Assembly: GCA_032249575.1 (NCBI GenBank)
Contig: JAVVHL010000032.1
Span: 1-11,052, forward strand
DNA: 11,052 bases
Reading direction: 5' to 3'
Origin: Calditenuis sp032249575
GTDB taxonomy: Archaea; Thermoproteota; Nitrososphaeria_A; Caldarchaeales; Calditenuaceae
Shown here: one piece after another, positions 1 through 6,160 of the stretch
Layout: the number at the start of each line of letters is the position of its first letter
Position numbering within the stretch: the stretch's first letter is position 1
Program-made: the position numbers and the translations under genes
The notes under the pieces: generated by a model
The model's database searches: none
Seen by the model: only the letters and a program-made list of their open reading frames with translations
Told to the model about the DNA's origin: nothing

Positions 1-2
1 GC

Positions 3-737
3 TCATTTCACGAGCGACCTAAGCGACTTGATCATCGACTCGACGGAGTTCGCTGTTGAAAGGATCAGAGGTATCCTCTCGATCTCGCTGAGCCTCTTGG
101 CGAGCTCGTCGACCGCATCAGGCCTCTTCGGGCCGTGAAGGATCACAGCCTTGGGCTTCAGGGGGAAGACCCTGATGGCCACCATAGGCGACCTGCCTGA
201 GGTCACGTTGGTGAAGACCATGGCCCTCATCGAGTTGCGGCCGAAGAGGTTCACGAAGTCGTAGGGCCCCAGCTCCGTTATAGCCGCTAGGCTGTCTATC
301 ACCGTGTAGCCGTAAACGTGGCCGGAGACCTCGTTCGGCAACGTCAGCGGGACGCCCGCCACAGCTTCGACGACCCTCATCAGCTCCACGGGCTCCGGGA
401 ACTCGACCATGTCGATCACCGAGTGCTGGAGCTTCATCGTCCCCTCGAACATCTTGTGGACCACCTTCCCTCCCCTCTGGAGGTCCAGGTCGATCAGGCT
501 CCTGACGAACCTGCTGACGAAGTTGGTACCCGGAGACCTCCTCTTCCCCTTCTCGTAATCGCTCAGAACAGGAGACGATATGCCCATCGCGCTCGCCACG
601 TCCTTCTGCGTCAGGCCGAAGATCAGCCTCCACTTCCTCATCGTCCTCCCAGGCTCGTTGGAGAAGACGATCTCGGCCGCTATCTTGTAGGCCACCTGGT
701 TAACTAGCCAGTCGCCGGAGGCCCTCCCCGACTCCAC
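3..737 (-). CDS. XRE-type HTH transcriptional regulator (archaeal COG1709-like)
   Basis: This 244-residue protein is a probable DNA-binding transcription regulator. Residues about 32-66 form an XRE/Cro-type helix-turn-helix: RKWRLIFGLTQKDVASAMGI is followed by SSPVLSDYEKGKRRSPG, the usual layout of recognition helix and trailing basic segment. Residues about 80-240 form a second domain that I do not match to a known ligand-binding fold. Its GRNSMRAMVF, GRSPMVAIRVFPLKP and VILHG segments resemble a conserved archaeal regulator family that I recall as COG1709. No membrane segment is visible. The start is GTG; a TATA-like element centred about 27 nt upstream suggests a leaderless transcript. Met33 is a possible internal start but would cut into the HTH region. 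The gene is divergent from the purP pair and shares its promoter region, so control of the purP genes or of itself is plausible but only inferred. Confidence 0.8.
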   Translation of the reverse strand: MESGRASGDWLVNQVAYKIAAEIVFSNEPGRTMRKWRLIFGLTQKDVASAMGISSPVLSDYEKGKRRSPGTNFVSRFVRSLIDLDLQRGGKVVHKMFEGTMKLQHSVIDMVEFPEPVELMRVVEAVAGVPLTLPNEVSGHVYGYTVIDSLAAITELGPYDFVNLFGRNSMRAMVFTNVTSGRSPMVAIRVFPLKPKAVILHGPKRPDAVDELAKRLSEIERIPLILSTANSVESMIKSLRSLVK

Positions 738-760
738 GGCCTGCAGTTTTAGCCCAATGG

Positions 761-768
761 TTAATAAG
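761..768. promoter_or_regulatory. Shared TATA element for the divergent HTH regulator and purP genes
   Basis: TTAATAAG on the plus strand reads CTTATTAA on the minus strand. Its centre lies about 25.5 nt before the ATG at 790 and about 27.5 nt before the GTG at 737. Archaeal transcription usually starts roughly 25-27 nt from the TATA centre, so one element could place start sites at or next to both start codons. No other TATA-like sequence is evident in the 52-bp gap. Confidence 0.6.
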
Positions 769-789
769 TGATGCGGTGACGATAGCCGA

Positions 790-1821
790 ATGAATTACGA
801 TAAGCAGCAAAGCGGTGTCGGCATGGCGGTCTTTGCGAGCCACAGCGCGCTCCAGCTGGTCCTCGGGGGGATGGCGCAGGGCTTGATGACGGCCCTCTTC
901 GGCCACGGGCGGCACTTGAGACTTTATCGCAGATTCCCCGGGATCCGTTGCGACTTCGTCGAGTACTCGGGGCCCGAGACGCTCGACAGGCTCGCCGATG
1001 AAGGCTTCGTCCTGGTCCCCAACGGCTCTGTGGTCGAGTACGTCCGACCCGAGAACCTCTTCAGGACGAGGATCAGGGTCTTCGGGTCGAGGGAGCTGCT
1101 GAGGGTCGAGGCGGACCAGCACCAGAAGATGGAGTTGCTGAAGAAGGCCGGGATACCGATACCCAAGACCTTCGCGGGCCCCTCCGAGGTGGACCGTCCG
1201 GTCATCGTCAAGCTCCCCGGCGCTAGGGGAGGCATGGACTACAGGGTGACCGAGGACCCGCAGGAGGTGCGCGACCTGCAGCTCAGGGCCGTCTCTAAGG
1301 GGATCGTCAACGACCCGTCGGAGTTGATGATACAGGAGTATCTCATCGGTGCGACTATGTACGCCCACTACTTCCACTCGCCGATTTACGGCAGGACCGA
1401 GATCACGGGCTTCGACATCAGGTACGAGTCCGACGTCGACGGGCTGAGGAGGGCACCGGTGAGGATCGCCGAAAAGCTCTCACCGACCTTTACCGTCGTC
1501 GGCAACATACCAGTCTTCCCGAGGGAGAGGCTGCTGGAGACGTTCCTCGATTACGGCGAGCGCTTCGTAGAGACGGTGAGGCGCGAGCTCGGAGGGAAGT
1601 TCGCTGGCCCCTTCTGCCTCGAGTGCGTCGTCGACAGCGGTCTCAACGTCATAGCCTTCGAGTTCTCGGGCAGGATCGTCGCAGGGACCAACGTCTACTC
1701 GGTCCACGGAAGCCCTTACCTCGCCCTTTACTTCGGTAGGCCGATGACGGTCGGTGAGCGCGTCGCACACGAGCTTAAGACCGCCGCGGAAACCGGGAGC
1801 CTCGAAGAGGTCCTCACTTGA
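790..1821 (+). CDS. purP: PurP-type ATP-grasp ligase (FAICAR synthetase), canonical metal site
   Basis: PurP (formate-phosphoribosylaminoimidazolecarboxamide ligase) makes FAICAR from AICAR, formate and ATP in archaeal purine synthesis, replacing the transformylase half of bacterial PurH. The 343-residue length fits the family. The N-terminal DUF1246-type domain carries the ASHSALQ signature (residues 16-22). The ATP-grasp/DUF1297-type part includes RPVIVKLPGARGG (136-148, with Lys141) and FCLECVV (275-281). It also has EFSGRIVAGTN (291-301), which supplies Glu278, Glu291 and Asn301 as likely metal ligands, then GSPY and LEEVLT at the C-terminus. The ATG at 790 lies about 26 nt from the TATA centre, which fits a leaderless start; ATG 823 is the alternative. 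A paralog follows 39 bp downstream. The HSALQ segment continues GGMAQGLMT rather than the more usual GAKDEGF, so substrate details could differ. Confidence 0.85.
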   Translation: MNYDKQQSGVGMAVFASHSALQLVLGGMAQGLMTALFGHGRHLRLYRRFPGIRCDFVEYSGPETLDRLADEGFVLVPNGSVVEYVRPENLFRTRIRVFGSRELLRVEADQHQKMELLKKAGIPIPKTFAGPSEVDRPVIVKLPGARGGMDYRVTEDPQEVRDLQLRAVSKGIVNDPSELMIQEYLIGATMYAHYFHSPIYGRTEITGFDIRYESDVDGLRRAPVRIAEKLSPTFTVVGNIPVFPRERLLETFLDYGERFVETVRRELGGKFAGPFCLECVVDSGLNVIAFEFSGRIVAGTNVYSVHGSPYLALYFGRPMTVGERVAHELKTAAETGSLEEVLT

Positions 1822-1848
1822 TGGAACGCTTTTCGTTCAGGGGCTTCC

Positions 1849-1853
1849 GGTGA
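1849..1853 (+). promoter_or_regulatory. Shine-Dalgarno site of the second purP gene
   Basis: GGTGA lies 7 nt before the ATG at 1861 and matches the archaeal 16S rRNA 3' end. It supports the chosen start and internal translation from a purP-purP transcript. Confidence 0.6.
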
Positions 1854-1860
1854 GAGCGCG

Positions 1861-2919
1861 ATGAGGGTAGGGTCTGTGGCCTGCGTCGCCTCCCACTCGG
1901 CGCTGGACGTCTTCGACGGAGCCAAGGACGAGGGGTTCAGGACCGTGGCCGTCTGCAAGCGGGGAAGGGATGCGATCTACAAGGCGCTTTCCGAGCTGAT
2001 CGACCACTACGTCGACCTTGAGGATTACAGGGAGATGCTCAGCGAGCCAGTGCAGAGGAGGCTCATTGAGCTCGAGAGCGTCGTCGTCCCCAACAGGAGC
2101 ATGGCGGTCTACGTCGGGTACGAGGGAATCGAGAGGTCGCTCAGGGTCCCGTTCTTCGGGAACAGGATGATGCTGAGGTGGGAGGAGAGGACAGGCGAGA
2201 AGAACTACTACAGGCTGCTCGACGAGGCGGGGGTTTCGAGGCCGAAGACCTTCTCCGGGATCGAGGAGGTGGACAGGCCCGTCGTCCTGAAGGTTCAGGA
2301 AGCGGAGAGGACGCAGGAGAGGGCCTTCATCGTCGCAACCGACGGCGACGACCTCAGGCGGAAGGTGAGGAGGGCGCTGGAGGCAGGGACGATAAGCGAG
2401 GCAACGTTACGTTCGGCCGTGATCGAGGAGCTTCTGCTCGGAGCCCATTTCAACGTCAACTTCTTCCTGAGCAGGGTGAGGAGGAGGTTGGAGATCGTCA
2501 GCGTCGACAGGAGGGTCCAGAGCGACCTCGACGGATACCTCAGGCTCACGGCGAGGGAACAGCTCGAGTTGGGAAGGGAGCCGTCGATGATCGAGGTGGG
2601 ACACGAACCTGCTACGTTGAGGGAGAGCCTCCTCAACCAGATCTACGAGATGGGGAAGAGGGTAGTGGAGGCTTCGGCGAGGCTAGAGCCACCGGGGCTG
2701 ATAGGGCCCTTCACGCTCCAGCTGATGGTTCTGCCAGACCTGAGGTCGGTGGTCTACGACTTCGCGCCCCGGATCGGAGGGGGCACCAACGCCCACATGG
2801 GCATCGGAGGGAACTACTCGAAGCTCTTCCTGAGGAGGGCGGTCTCGATGGGGAGGAGGATCTGCATCGAGCTGAGGGAGGCACAGGAGCAGGGGATGCT
2901 CGAAGAGGTCCTAACCTAA
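1861..2919 (+). CDS. PurP-family paralog with altered metal-binding residues
   Basis: This 352-residue protein is clearly PurP-like. It has ASHSALDVFDGAKDEGF (10-26) near the N-terminus and FGNRMMLRWEER (99-110). It also has RPVVLKV (139-145), PRIGGGTN (303-310) and a C-terminal LEEVLT identical to that of the gene before it. The family reaction is FAICAR synthesis from AICAR and formate. The expected ATP-grasp metal ligands differ: the position matching Glu278 of the neighbour is Gln287 (FTLQLMV), and Glu291 is replaced by Asp300 (YDFAPR); Asn310 is kept. It may be a weaker or altered enzyme, or a non-catalytic partner of the neighbouring PurP. Archaeal genomes with two PurP groups are known to me, but the role of the second group is not clear. 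The gene starts 39 nt after the first purP with its own GGTGA site and is probably co-transcribed. Confidence 0.8.
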   Translation: MRVGSVACVASHSALDVFDGAKDEGFRTVAVCKRGRDAIYKALSELIDHYVDLEDYREMLSEPVQRRLIELESVVVPNRSMAVYVGYEGIERSLRVPFFGNRMMLRWEERTGEKNYYRLLDEAGVSRPKTFSGIEEVDRPVVLKVQEAERTQERAFIVATDGDDLRRKVRRALEAGTISEATLRSAVIEELLLGAHFNVNFFLSRVRRRLEIVSVDRRVQSDLDGYLRLTAREQLELGREPSMIEVGHEPATLRESLLNQIYEMGKRVVEASARLEPPGLIGPFTLQLMVLPDLRSVVYDFAPRIGGGTNAHMGIGGNYSKLFLRRAVSMGRRICIELREAQEQGMLEEVLT

Positions 2920-2925
2920 AGCGGC

Positions 2926-3291
2926 TCAGAGGAGAGGAAGGTCGCCGGTGACCTTGTCGACTAGGTGGGAAGGCGCAGGACCAATGCCCAGAGCAGTTAC
3001 AGTCCCCGGCTCCAGCTCCGTCAGCCCCGCATCCGACACGACCTCGCAGGGAAGCCCGAGGGCCTCTGCCCTCCGCTTCCTCTCCTCGAGCTCCCCGAGG
3101 GAGCTCACCTTAACGACCACCTTCTTCTGACCCTCGCTCAGCCAACGGTCCACCCAGAACCGGTTCTCCCGCATCGCCCTGAGCAGCGCCGAGACCGAGG
3201 CGTGGGCCACCTGGACAGCGGTCTTTCCGACACTCATCTTGATGTCGGTCCTGACGACGATGACCTGCTTGAACTCGAACTGCGCGCTCAC
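2926..3291 (-). CDS. pth2: Peptidyl-tRNA hydrolase, archaeal/eukaryotic type (Pth2)
   Basis: Pth2 cleaves peptidyl-tRNA released from stalled ribosomes and so recycles the tRNA; it acts in the cytoplasm. The 121-residue protein is full length and has nearly all family hallmarks: KQVIVVRTDIKMSVGKTAVQ (8-27), AHAS (29-32), GQKKVVVKVSS, the DAGLTELEPGT segment and ALGIGPAP followed by VDKVTGDLPLL at the C-terminus. The start is GTG at 3291 and overlaps the aroK stop in GTGA. A GGAGGGTG-type ribosome site lies inside the end of aroK, so translation is likely coupled. Its stop lies 6 bp from that of the converging PurP paralog, leaving no room for a separate terminator. Confidence 0.93.
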   Translation of the reverse strand: MSAQFEFKQVIVVRTDIKMSVGKTAVQVAHASVSALLRAMRENRFWVDRWLSEGQKKVVVKVSSLGELEERKRRAEALGLPCEVVSDAGLTELEPGTVTALGIGPAPSHLVDKVTGDLPLL

Positions 3292-4160
3292 AGCGACACC
3301 CTCCTCCCTCCGTAACGAGCGGGGGAGTTGTTGACCCTCACGACCGTCGTCCTCCCATAGGCCTCGAGCTCCTCCCTGACCTGCTCCACGCTCTCCTCAG
3401 CGCATAGAGCCGCGATCGCTGGGCCTGTCCCAGAGATGGAGCACGCCAACGCCCCCTTCCTGATGGCGCCCACAATAACCTCCGTTCCGTAGCCGAGGGC
3501 CGCTGCGTGGACGAGTCCGTTCAGCGTCATCGCCCTCAGGTAGTCTCCGCGCATCGCATGCTCGAAAGCCACCTCGACGAGGTCCCTGAAAGGAGCTAAG
3601 GCCTCCCGCTTGAAGGAAGCGGTGTAGGTCCTCCTGCCTTCTGGCACGGCTATTACGACCCTCAACCCTTCGTCGACCTCTGCCCTCATCAGCAGCGCGC
3701 TCCTCCTGTTGTCGGTGACCACGAAGCCACCGAGCATGCAGGCCGATGCGTCGTCGGCGGCACCCGTGATGGATGTTCCGGAGCGAATGGAGACCTCCGT
3801 GACGAGGTTGAGCAGGTCCTGGTACCTCGGCATCTCACCTATCGCGTCGAGGAGGGCGAGGGTTATGGCGGAGGCAGCGGCGCTGGAGCTCTTCAGGCCC
3901 ACAGCAACCGGTATCTCCGAGTCGACCTCTATTTTGCAGCCGTAGCCCTTCAGGCCGTAACGCTCCGCCAAAAGCTCGAAGGCCGTCCTCGCCACAGAGT
4001 CGTCGACCTCCCTATTGTTGCACCTGAACGAGAAGGGCCCGTTCTCCGAGAGCTCCGCGGTGGCCCTGAGCCTCAAGGATATGCCTATCGCCGCACCCCT
4101 ACCCGTCGATATCGCGTTGACCACCGTCACCGCTCCTCCCACCTCGGCGCTCCCCTTCAT
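3288..4160 (-). CDS. aroK: Archaeal shikimate kinase (GHMP kinase family)
   Basis: The enzyme phosphorylates shikimate to shikimate 3-phosphate in the chorismate/aromatic amino acid pathway. Archaea use this GHMP-fold kinase instead of the bacterial P-loop AroK. The 290-residue protein starts MKGSAEVGGAVTVVNA, with GRGAAIGI at 20-27. The phosphate-binding GHMP motif PVAVGLKSSSAAASA is at 84-98, GTSITGAADDASA at 128-140 and the C-terminal glycine motif SISGTGPA at 241-248. The frame stays open upstream to 4376, but that stretch is antisense to a tRNA. ATG 4160 was chosen because it matches the family N-terminus and has a GGAGGT site 7 nt ahead. ATGs at 4187 and 4184 are less likely. The gene overlaps pth2 by 4 nt and other shikimate pathway genes are not in the window. 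Confidence 0.92.
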   Translation of the reverse strand: MKGSAEVGGAVTVVNAISTGRGAAIGISLRLRATAELSENGPFSFRCNNREVDDSVARTAFELLAERYGLKGYGCKIEVDSEIPVAVGLKSSSAAASAITLALLDAIGEMPRYQDLLNLVTEVSIRSGTSITGAADDASACMLGGFVVTDNRRSALLMRAEVDEGLRVVIAVPEGRRTYTASFKREALAPFRDLVEVAFEHAMRGDYLRAMTLNGLVHAAALGYGTEVIVGAIRKGALACSISGTGPAIAALCAEESVEQVREELEAYGRTTVVRVNNSPARYGGRRVSL

Positions 4161-4167
4161 CCGGCCG

Positions 4168-4173
4168 ACCTCC
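4168..4173 (-). promoter_or_regulatory. Shine-Dalgarno site fixing the aroK start
   Basis: GGAGGT on the minus strand lies 7 nt before ATG 4160. This favours 4160 over the upstream ATGs at 4184 and 4187. Confidence 0.65.
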
Positions 4174-4196
4174 TGCCGAGGCATCATAGTAAATCT

Positions 4197-4205
4197 CCAT
4201 TTAGG
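4197..4205 (-). promoter_or_regulatory. Possible TATA element for aroK
   Basis: CCTAAATGG on the minus strand is the most TATA-like sequence between tRNA-Ser and aroK. A start site about 26 nt downstream would fall near 4175, leaving a short leader that holds the GGAGGT site. The match is weak. Confidence 0.3.
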
Positions 4206-4242
4206 ATGTAAGGGCCGTGAGCCTGGCCTCGGACGCGTGAGG

Positions 4243-4249
4243 AAAAATA
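4243..4249 (+). promoter_or_regulatory. TATA element of tRNA-Ser
   Basis: AAAAATA, preceded by GAGG, is centred about 27 nt before the tRNA 5' end at 4273. Transcription would begin at or very near the mature tRNA 5' end. Confidence 0.5.
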
Positions 4250-4272
4250 GGACTCGGAAGGACTTCGGATGG

Positions 4273-4370
4273 GCCGGGGTCCCATAGCGGCCATTGGGGC
4301 GGCCTGGAGACCTTGCTCGAAAGCCGCTGCCCCGATGAGGGGCGCGCGGGTTCGAGTCCCGCCCCCGGCG
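4273..4370 (+). tRNA. tRNA-Ser (long variable arm), probable 12-nt intron, anticodon GGA or CGA
   Basis: A type II tRNA can be folded by hand. The acceptor stem is GCCGGGG (4273-4279) with CCCCGGC (4363-4369). The D stem is CCA (4282-4284) with TGG (4295-4297), and G18G19 lie at 4289-4290. The anticodon stem is GCGGC (4299-4303) with GCCGC (4323-4327). The long variable arm is GCCCC-GATGA-GGGGC (4329-4343). The T arm is GCGGG-TTCGAGT-CCCGC (4346-4362). The discriminator G at 4370 fits archaeal serine tRNA and CCA is not encoded. The anticodon loop is 19 nt (4304-4322, CTGGAGACCTTGCTCGAAA), 12 more than normal, so an intron is likely. Splicing after position 37 gives CTGGAGA (anticodon GGA); other cut sites give CTCGAAA (anticodon CGA). 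Both decode serine UCN codons. Without the intron the length is 86 nt, normal for this class. Confidence 0.88.
4310..4321 (+). other. Putative 12-nt tRNA intron (between positions 37 and 38)
   Basis: If the intron sits at the canonical archaeal site, ACCTTGCTCGAA is removed. The relaxed bulge-helix-bulge would pair C4304-G4319, G4306-T4317 (wobble) and G4307-C4316, with a T/C mismatch inside. The bulges would be A4308-G4309-A4310 and A4320-A4321-A4322. The fit is imperfect, and removal of 4304-4315 or 4306-4317 instead would leave a CGA anticodon. Confidence 0.45.
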
Positions 4371-4387
4371 CTTCACTCGGATTCGTC

Positions 4388-4412
4388 GAAAGTTGCGGCT
4401 TTCACAATTTTT
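4388..4412 (+). terminator. Hairpin and T-tract downstream of tRNA-Ser
   Basis: GAAAG (4388-4392) and CTTTC (4399-4403) flank a 6-nt loop and are followed by ACAA and five T residues (4408-4412). It lies 18 bp after the tRNA. A second five-T run is at 4475-4479. The rest of 4413-4521 is AT-richer than its surroundings and holds no gene that I can support. Confidence 0.45.
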
Positions 4413-4505
4413 GGAGCATAATTCTTGCGGAACAAATCAAACACATCAGGTGACAAAAGAACAGCGAGTTCCTCTTTTTAGGCCCGTGATCCCGAGAGAA
4501 GAGTT

Positions 4506-4521
4506 GAGGGAAAAGAAATTG
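4506..4521 (-). terminator. Pyrimidine/T-rich tract after the crenactin stop
   Basis: Directly after the crenactin stop codon the minus strand reads CAATTTCTTTTCCCTC. T-rich tracts like this can end archaeal transcripts. There is no clear hairpin. Confidence 0.35.
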
Positions 4522-5790
4522 TCACTTGAACCTCATCCAACCCTCCATCTTCTCCCAGCTCCAGAGGTAGTCGTGGGGGACAGAGTAGCCGAAGACGATG
4601 CAGCCTCGCCACACCGCGAACTGGGGCTCCTCGGAGACCTTGACCGAGACGTTCTCAATGCCCATCGCCTGGAGGTCGTGCCTGATCCTGGTGCCCGAGT
4701 CGACGGCTATCCCCTTCAGCTCGGGCGGAGGCGTCCATGAAAGATTTCCGCCTGAGAGTAGGACCTGGCTGTAGAGGTAAGGCTGGAGCTCTACTGGGCA
4801 GCGCTCCACGGCCGAGACTACCGCCTCCGATAGCGGCATCGTCCCGTGGAAGACGGTGTCTCCGACCTTCACGTCCCTCGGCCTCGGCATCCCTCTACGG
4901 AAGTAGCTCTCGAAGACCTCTTTGTTGGGGTCGAAGACGTACTCGCCGATGAGGAACCTGGCCCATGAGTACTCGCCTAGATCGACGGTTATCCTCGTTC
5001 CCGGTATCTTGATGGGCTTCCTGACGAGGGAAGGATTGGACCTCGCGACCGAGACCGCTCTGTCCAGGTCCAAGGGGAGAAGGCCCAGTTGCTCCTTCAC
5101 CCTCCTCACGAAGGACTCCTCCTTCGCCAAGTCGCCGTACCCCGCATCCTTCAGGATCTCTGCGGTTATCGCGTTGGCGTCAGCGCCTCCCCTGTTCAGC
5201 GCCACCATCGCTCCCCTTATCGGAGCCCTCGAGATCGGCGTGACCTGCGTGTTGCCGTGGCCGCTCTCGATGACGACGCAAGAGGTCGTCCTGTGAGCTA
5301 TCGCGACAGCGAGGGGCTGGGGTATCACGGTAGCAGAGCGGACAAGCCCTTCGTCGGCCAGCCTCGAGAAGATCTCGAAGAATTTCTCGTACATGTAGCC
5401 CGGTGCGACGGCTGAAAGGGCCGCGACGACGTAGAACCCGCCGAAGCCGATGGCGGCCTTGGGTCTGAACTCGTTCAGCGCATACCGCGTCAGCTCCTCC
5501 ACCACCCTCCAGGCCCTCACGTCCTCCCTGGCTATCACGCCGCTCCTCATCGGGTAGACGAGCCTCGTCAGGAGGTCAGCGCCGCTCTCGAGGAAGAGCG
5601 CGACGTCCCTCCCAACTACCACATCCCTCTCGACGCCCATTATCGCTGAGACAATAGATTTCTCGGGGAAGTAGCCTCGGTTCTCGACGACCTGGGGCCT
5701 CTCTCCTAGCGTTATCGGCCCGTACTTGAAGTCGCTGGTGCCGTAGTCGGCTCCGAAAACGTAGCGGCGCTTGTACTCCTCCTCGAACAC
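4522..5790 (-). CDS. Crenactin (archaeal actin-family filament protein)
   Basis: Crenactin is an actin homologue of some TACK archaea that binds ATP and polymerises into filaments, with a suspected role in cell shape. Counting from the TTG at 5802 (426 residues), the phosphate-1 loop is FGADYGTSDFKYGP (16-29). Phosphate-2 is VVIESGHGNTQVTPI (176-190) and the adenosine motif is LLSGGNLSWTPP (348-359). The end WRGCIVFGYS resembles the crenactin C-terminus. PQPLAVAIA, ALNRGGADANAIT and EILKD.GY also match Pyrobaculum crenactin as I remember it. Length agrees with about 430 residues. The start is uncertain: GTG 5790 lies about 28 nt from a TATA element, which favours a leaderless start, while TTG 5802 has a GGAG only 3 nt ahead and adds four residues. 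No arcadin gene is visible nearby. It has its own promoter and faces tRNA-Ser. Confidence 0.9.
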   Translation of the reverse strand: MFEEEYKRRYVFGADYGTSDFKYGPITLGERPQVVENRGYFPEKSIVSAIMGVERDVVVGRDVALFLESGADLLTRLVYPMRSGVIAREDVRAWRVVEELTRYALNEFRPKAAIGFGGFYVVAALSAVAPGYMYEKFFEIFSRLADEGLVRSATVIPQPLAVAIAHRTTSCVVIESGHGNTQVTPISRAPIRGAMVALNRGGADANAITAEILKDAGYGDLAKEESFVRRVKEQLGLLPLDLDRAVSVARSNPSLVRKPIKIPGTRITVDLGEYSWARFLIGEYVFDPNKEVFESYFRRGMPRPRDVKVGDTVFHGTMPLSEAVVSAVERCPVELQPYLYSQVLLSGGNLSWTPPPELKGIAVDSGTRIRHDLQAMGIENVSVKVSEEPQFAVWRGCIVFGYSVPHDYLWSWEKMEGWMRFK

Positions 5791-5814
5791 TCCGTCAACC
5801 AACTGCTCCTACTC

Positions 5815-5822
5815 TCTTATGA
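5815..5822 (-). promoter_or_regulatory. TATA element of the crenactin gene
   Basis: TCATAAGA on the minus strand is centred about 28 nt before GTG 5790 and about 16 nt before TTG 5802. The spacing argues for the GTG as a leaderless start. Confidence 0.45.
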
Positions 5823-5897
5823 GATTGTCGCCAATCGAGAATTCCCTCTGCTGAAGGCACAAGAAAGGAGATTCGGCATGGACTGTGGATCAGCCGG

Positions 5898-6104
5898 CTA
5901 TGCCCGGACGTACTTGCTCGGGTCAACCGGCTTCTTCTTCCTCGGAGAGTTCCTGAGCAGGATTCCGCAGTAGGGGCACCTGACGCTGTCGGTCAGATGG
6001 TAAACCCTGCACCTGCTGCAGTACTTGTACCCGGCCGCGTAGCTCCTCCTGGTCACCTCCTTCTTGACCTGTCCTGCCTGAACCTCCTGCTGTACCGCGG
6101 TCAT
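5898..6104 (-). CDS. Small archaeal zinc-ribbon protein of unknown function
   Basis: This 68-residue protein has one four-cysteine zinc ribbon. Counting from the alternative GTG at 6113 (71 residues), the cysteines are C32, C35, C46 and C49 in YCSRC and CPYCG, a CX2C-X10-CX2C pattern. A basic tail NSPRKKKP and a short N-terminal helix rich in Gln/Val/Lys flank the ribbon. The protein resembles small single-ribbon proteins conserved in archaea, for which I know no assigned reaction; nucleic-acid or ribosome binding would be typical of such ribbons but is not shown here. ATG 6104 is preferred because GGTGG lies 5 nt upstream and an AT-rich TATA element sits about 28 nt ahead. GTG 6113 in frame is the alternative. 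It lies about 110 bp upstream of crenactin on the same strand, but each gene has its own promoter. Confidence 0.75.
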   Translation of the reverse strand: MTAVQQEVQAGQVKKEVTRRSYAAGYKYCSRCRVYHLTDSVRCPYCGILLRNSPRKKKPVDPSKYVRA

Positions 6105-6128
6105 GTCTACCACCCGGACGGCGTTTCT

Positions 6129-6136
6129 TAATTTAA
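6129..6136 (-). promoter_or_regulatory. TATA element of the zinc-ribbon gene
   Basis: TTAAATTA on the minus strand lies in the AT-rich stretch 6124-6142 and is centred about 28 nt before ATG 6104. The overlapping CTATTAAAT is slightly further upstream and would better serve GTG 6113. Confidence 0.5.
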
Positions 6137-6143
6137 TAGTTTG

Positions 6144-6160
6144 GCATATACTTTATATGC
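6144..6160. repeat. Perfect inverted repeat upstream of the zinc-ribbon promoter
   Basis: GCATATA-CTT-TATATGC has two 7-bp arms around a 3-bp centre. It lies just upstream of the zinc-ribbon TATA element and 28 bp past the PolB2 stop. It could be an operator, a second TATA element or a weak hairpin at the PolB2 transcript end. Confidence 0.55.

Noticed and set aside
700..1377. Long minus-strand open frame opposite purP
   Set aside because: High GC content keeps antisense frames open; the translation is rich in Asp, Arg, Leu and His without domain motifs, and the plus strand has a clear PurP gene.
2917..2928. Terminator between the converging purP and pth2 genes
   Set aside because: Only 6 bp separate the stop codons and no hairpin or T-tract is present; transcripts probably overlap.
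2178..2951. Plus-strand frame inside the second purP gene
   Set aside because: It is an out-of-frame reading rich in Arg, Glu and Gly; the real frame contains recognisable PurP motifs.
4161..4376. N-terminal extension of the aroK frame up to 4376
   Set aside because: It runs antisense through the tRNA-Ser gene, does not look like a protein domain, and a GGAGGT site plus the family N-terminus place the start at 4160.
4371..4521. Integration site or mobile element beside tRNA-Ser
   Set aside because: The stretch is AT-richer, but no copy of the tRNA 3' end, integrase or terminal repeat is visible in the window.
4393..4740. 115-codon plus-strand frame after tRNA-Ser
   Set aside because: Most of it is antisense to the crenactin 3' end; the non-overlapping part has no ribosome site or promoter and no motif.
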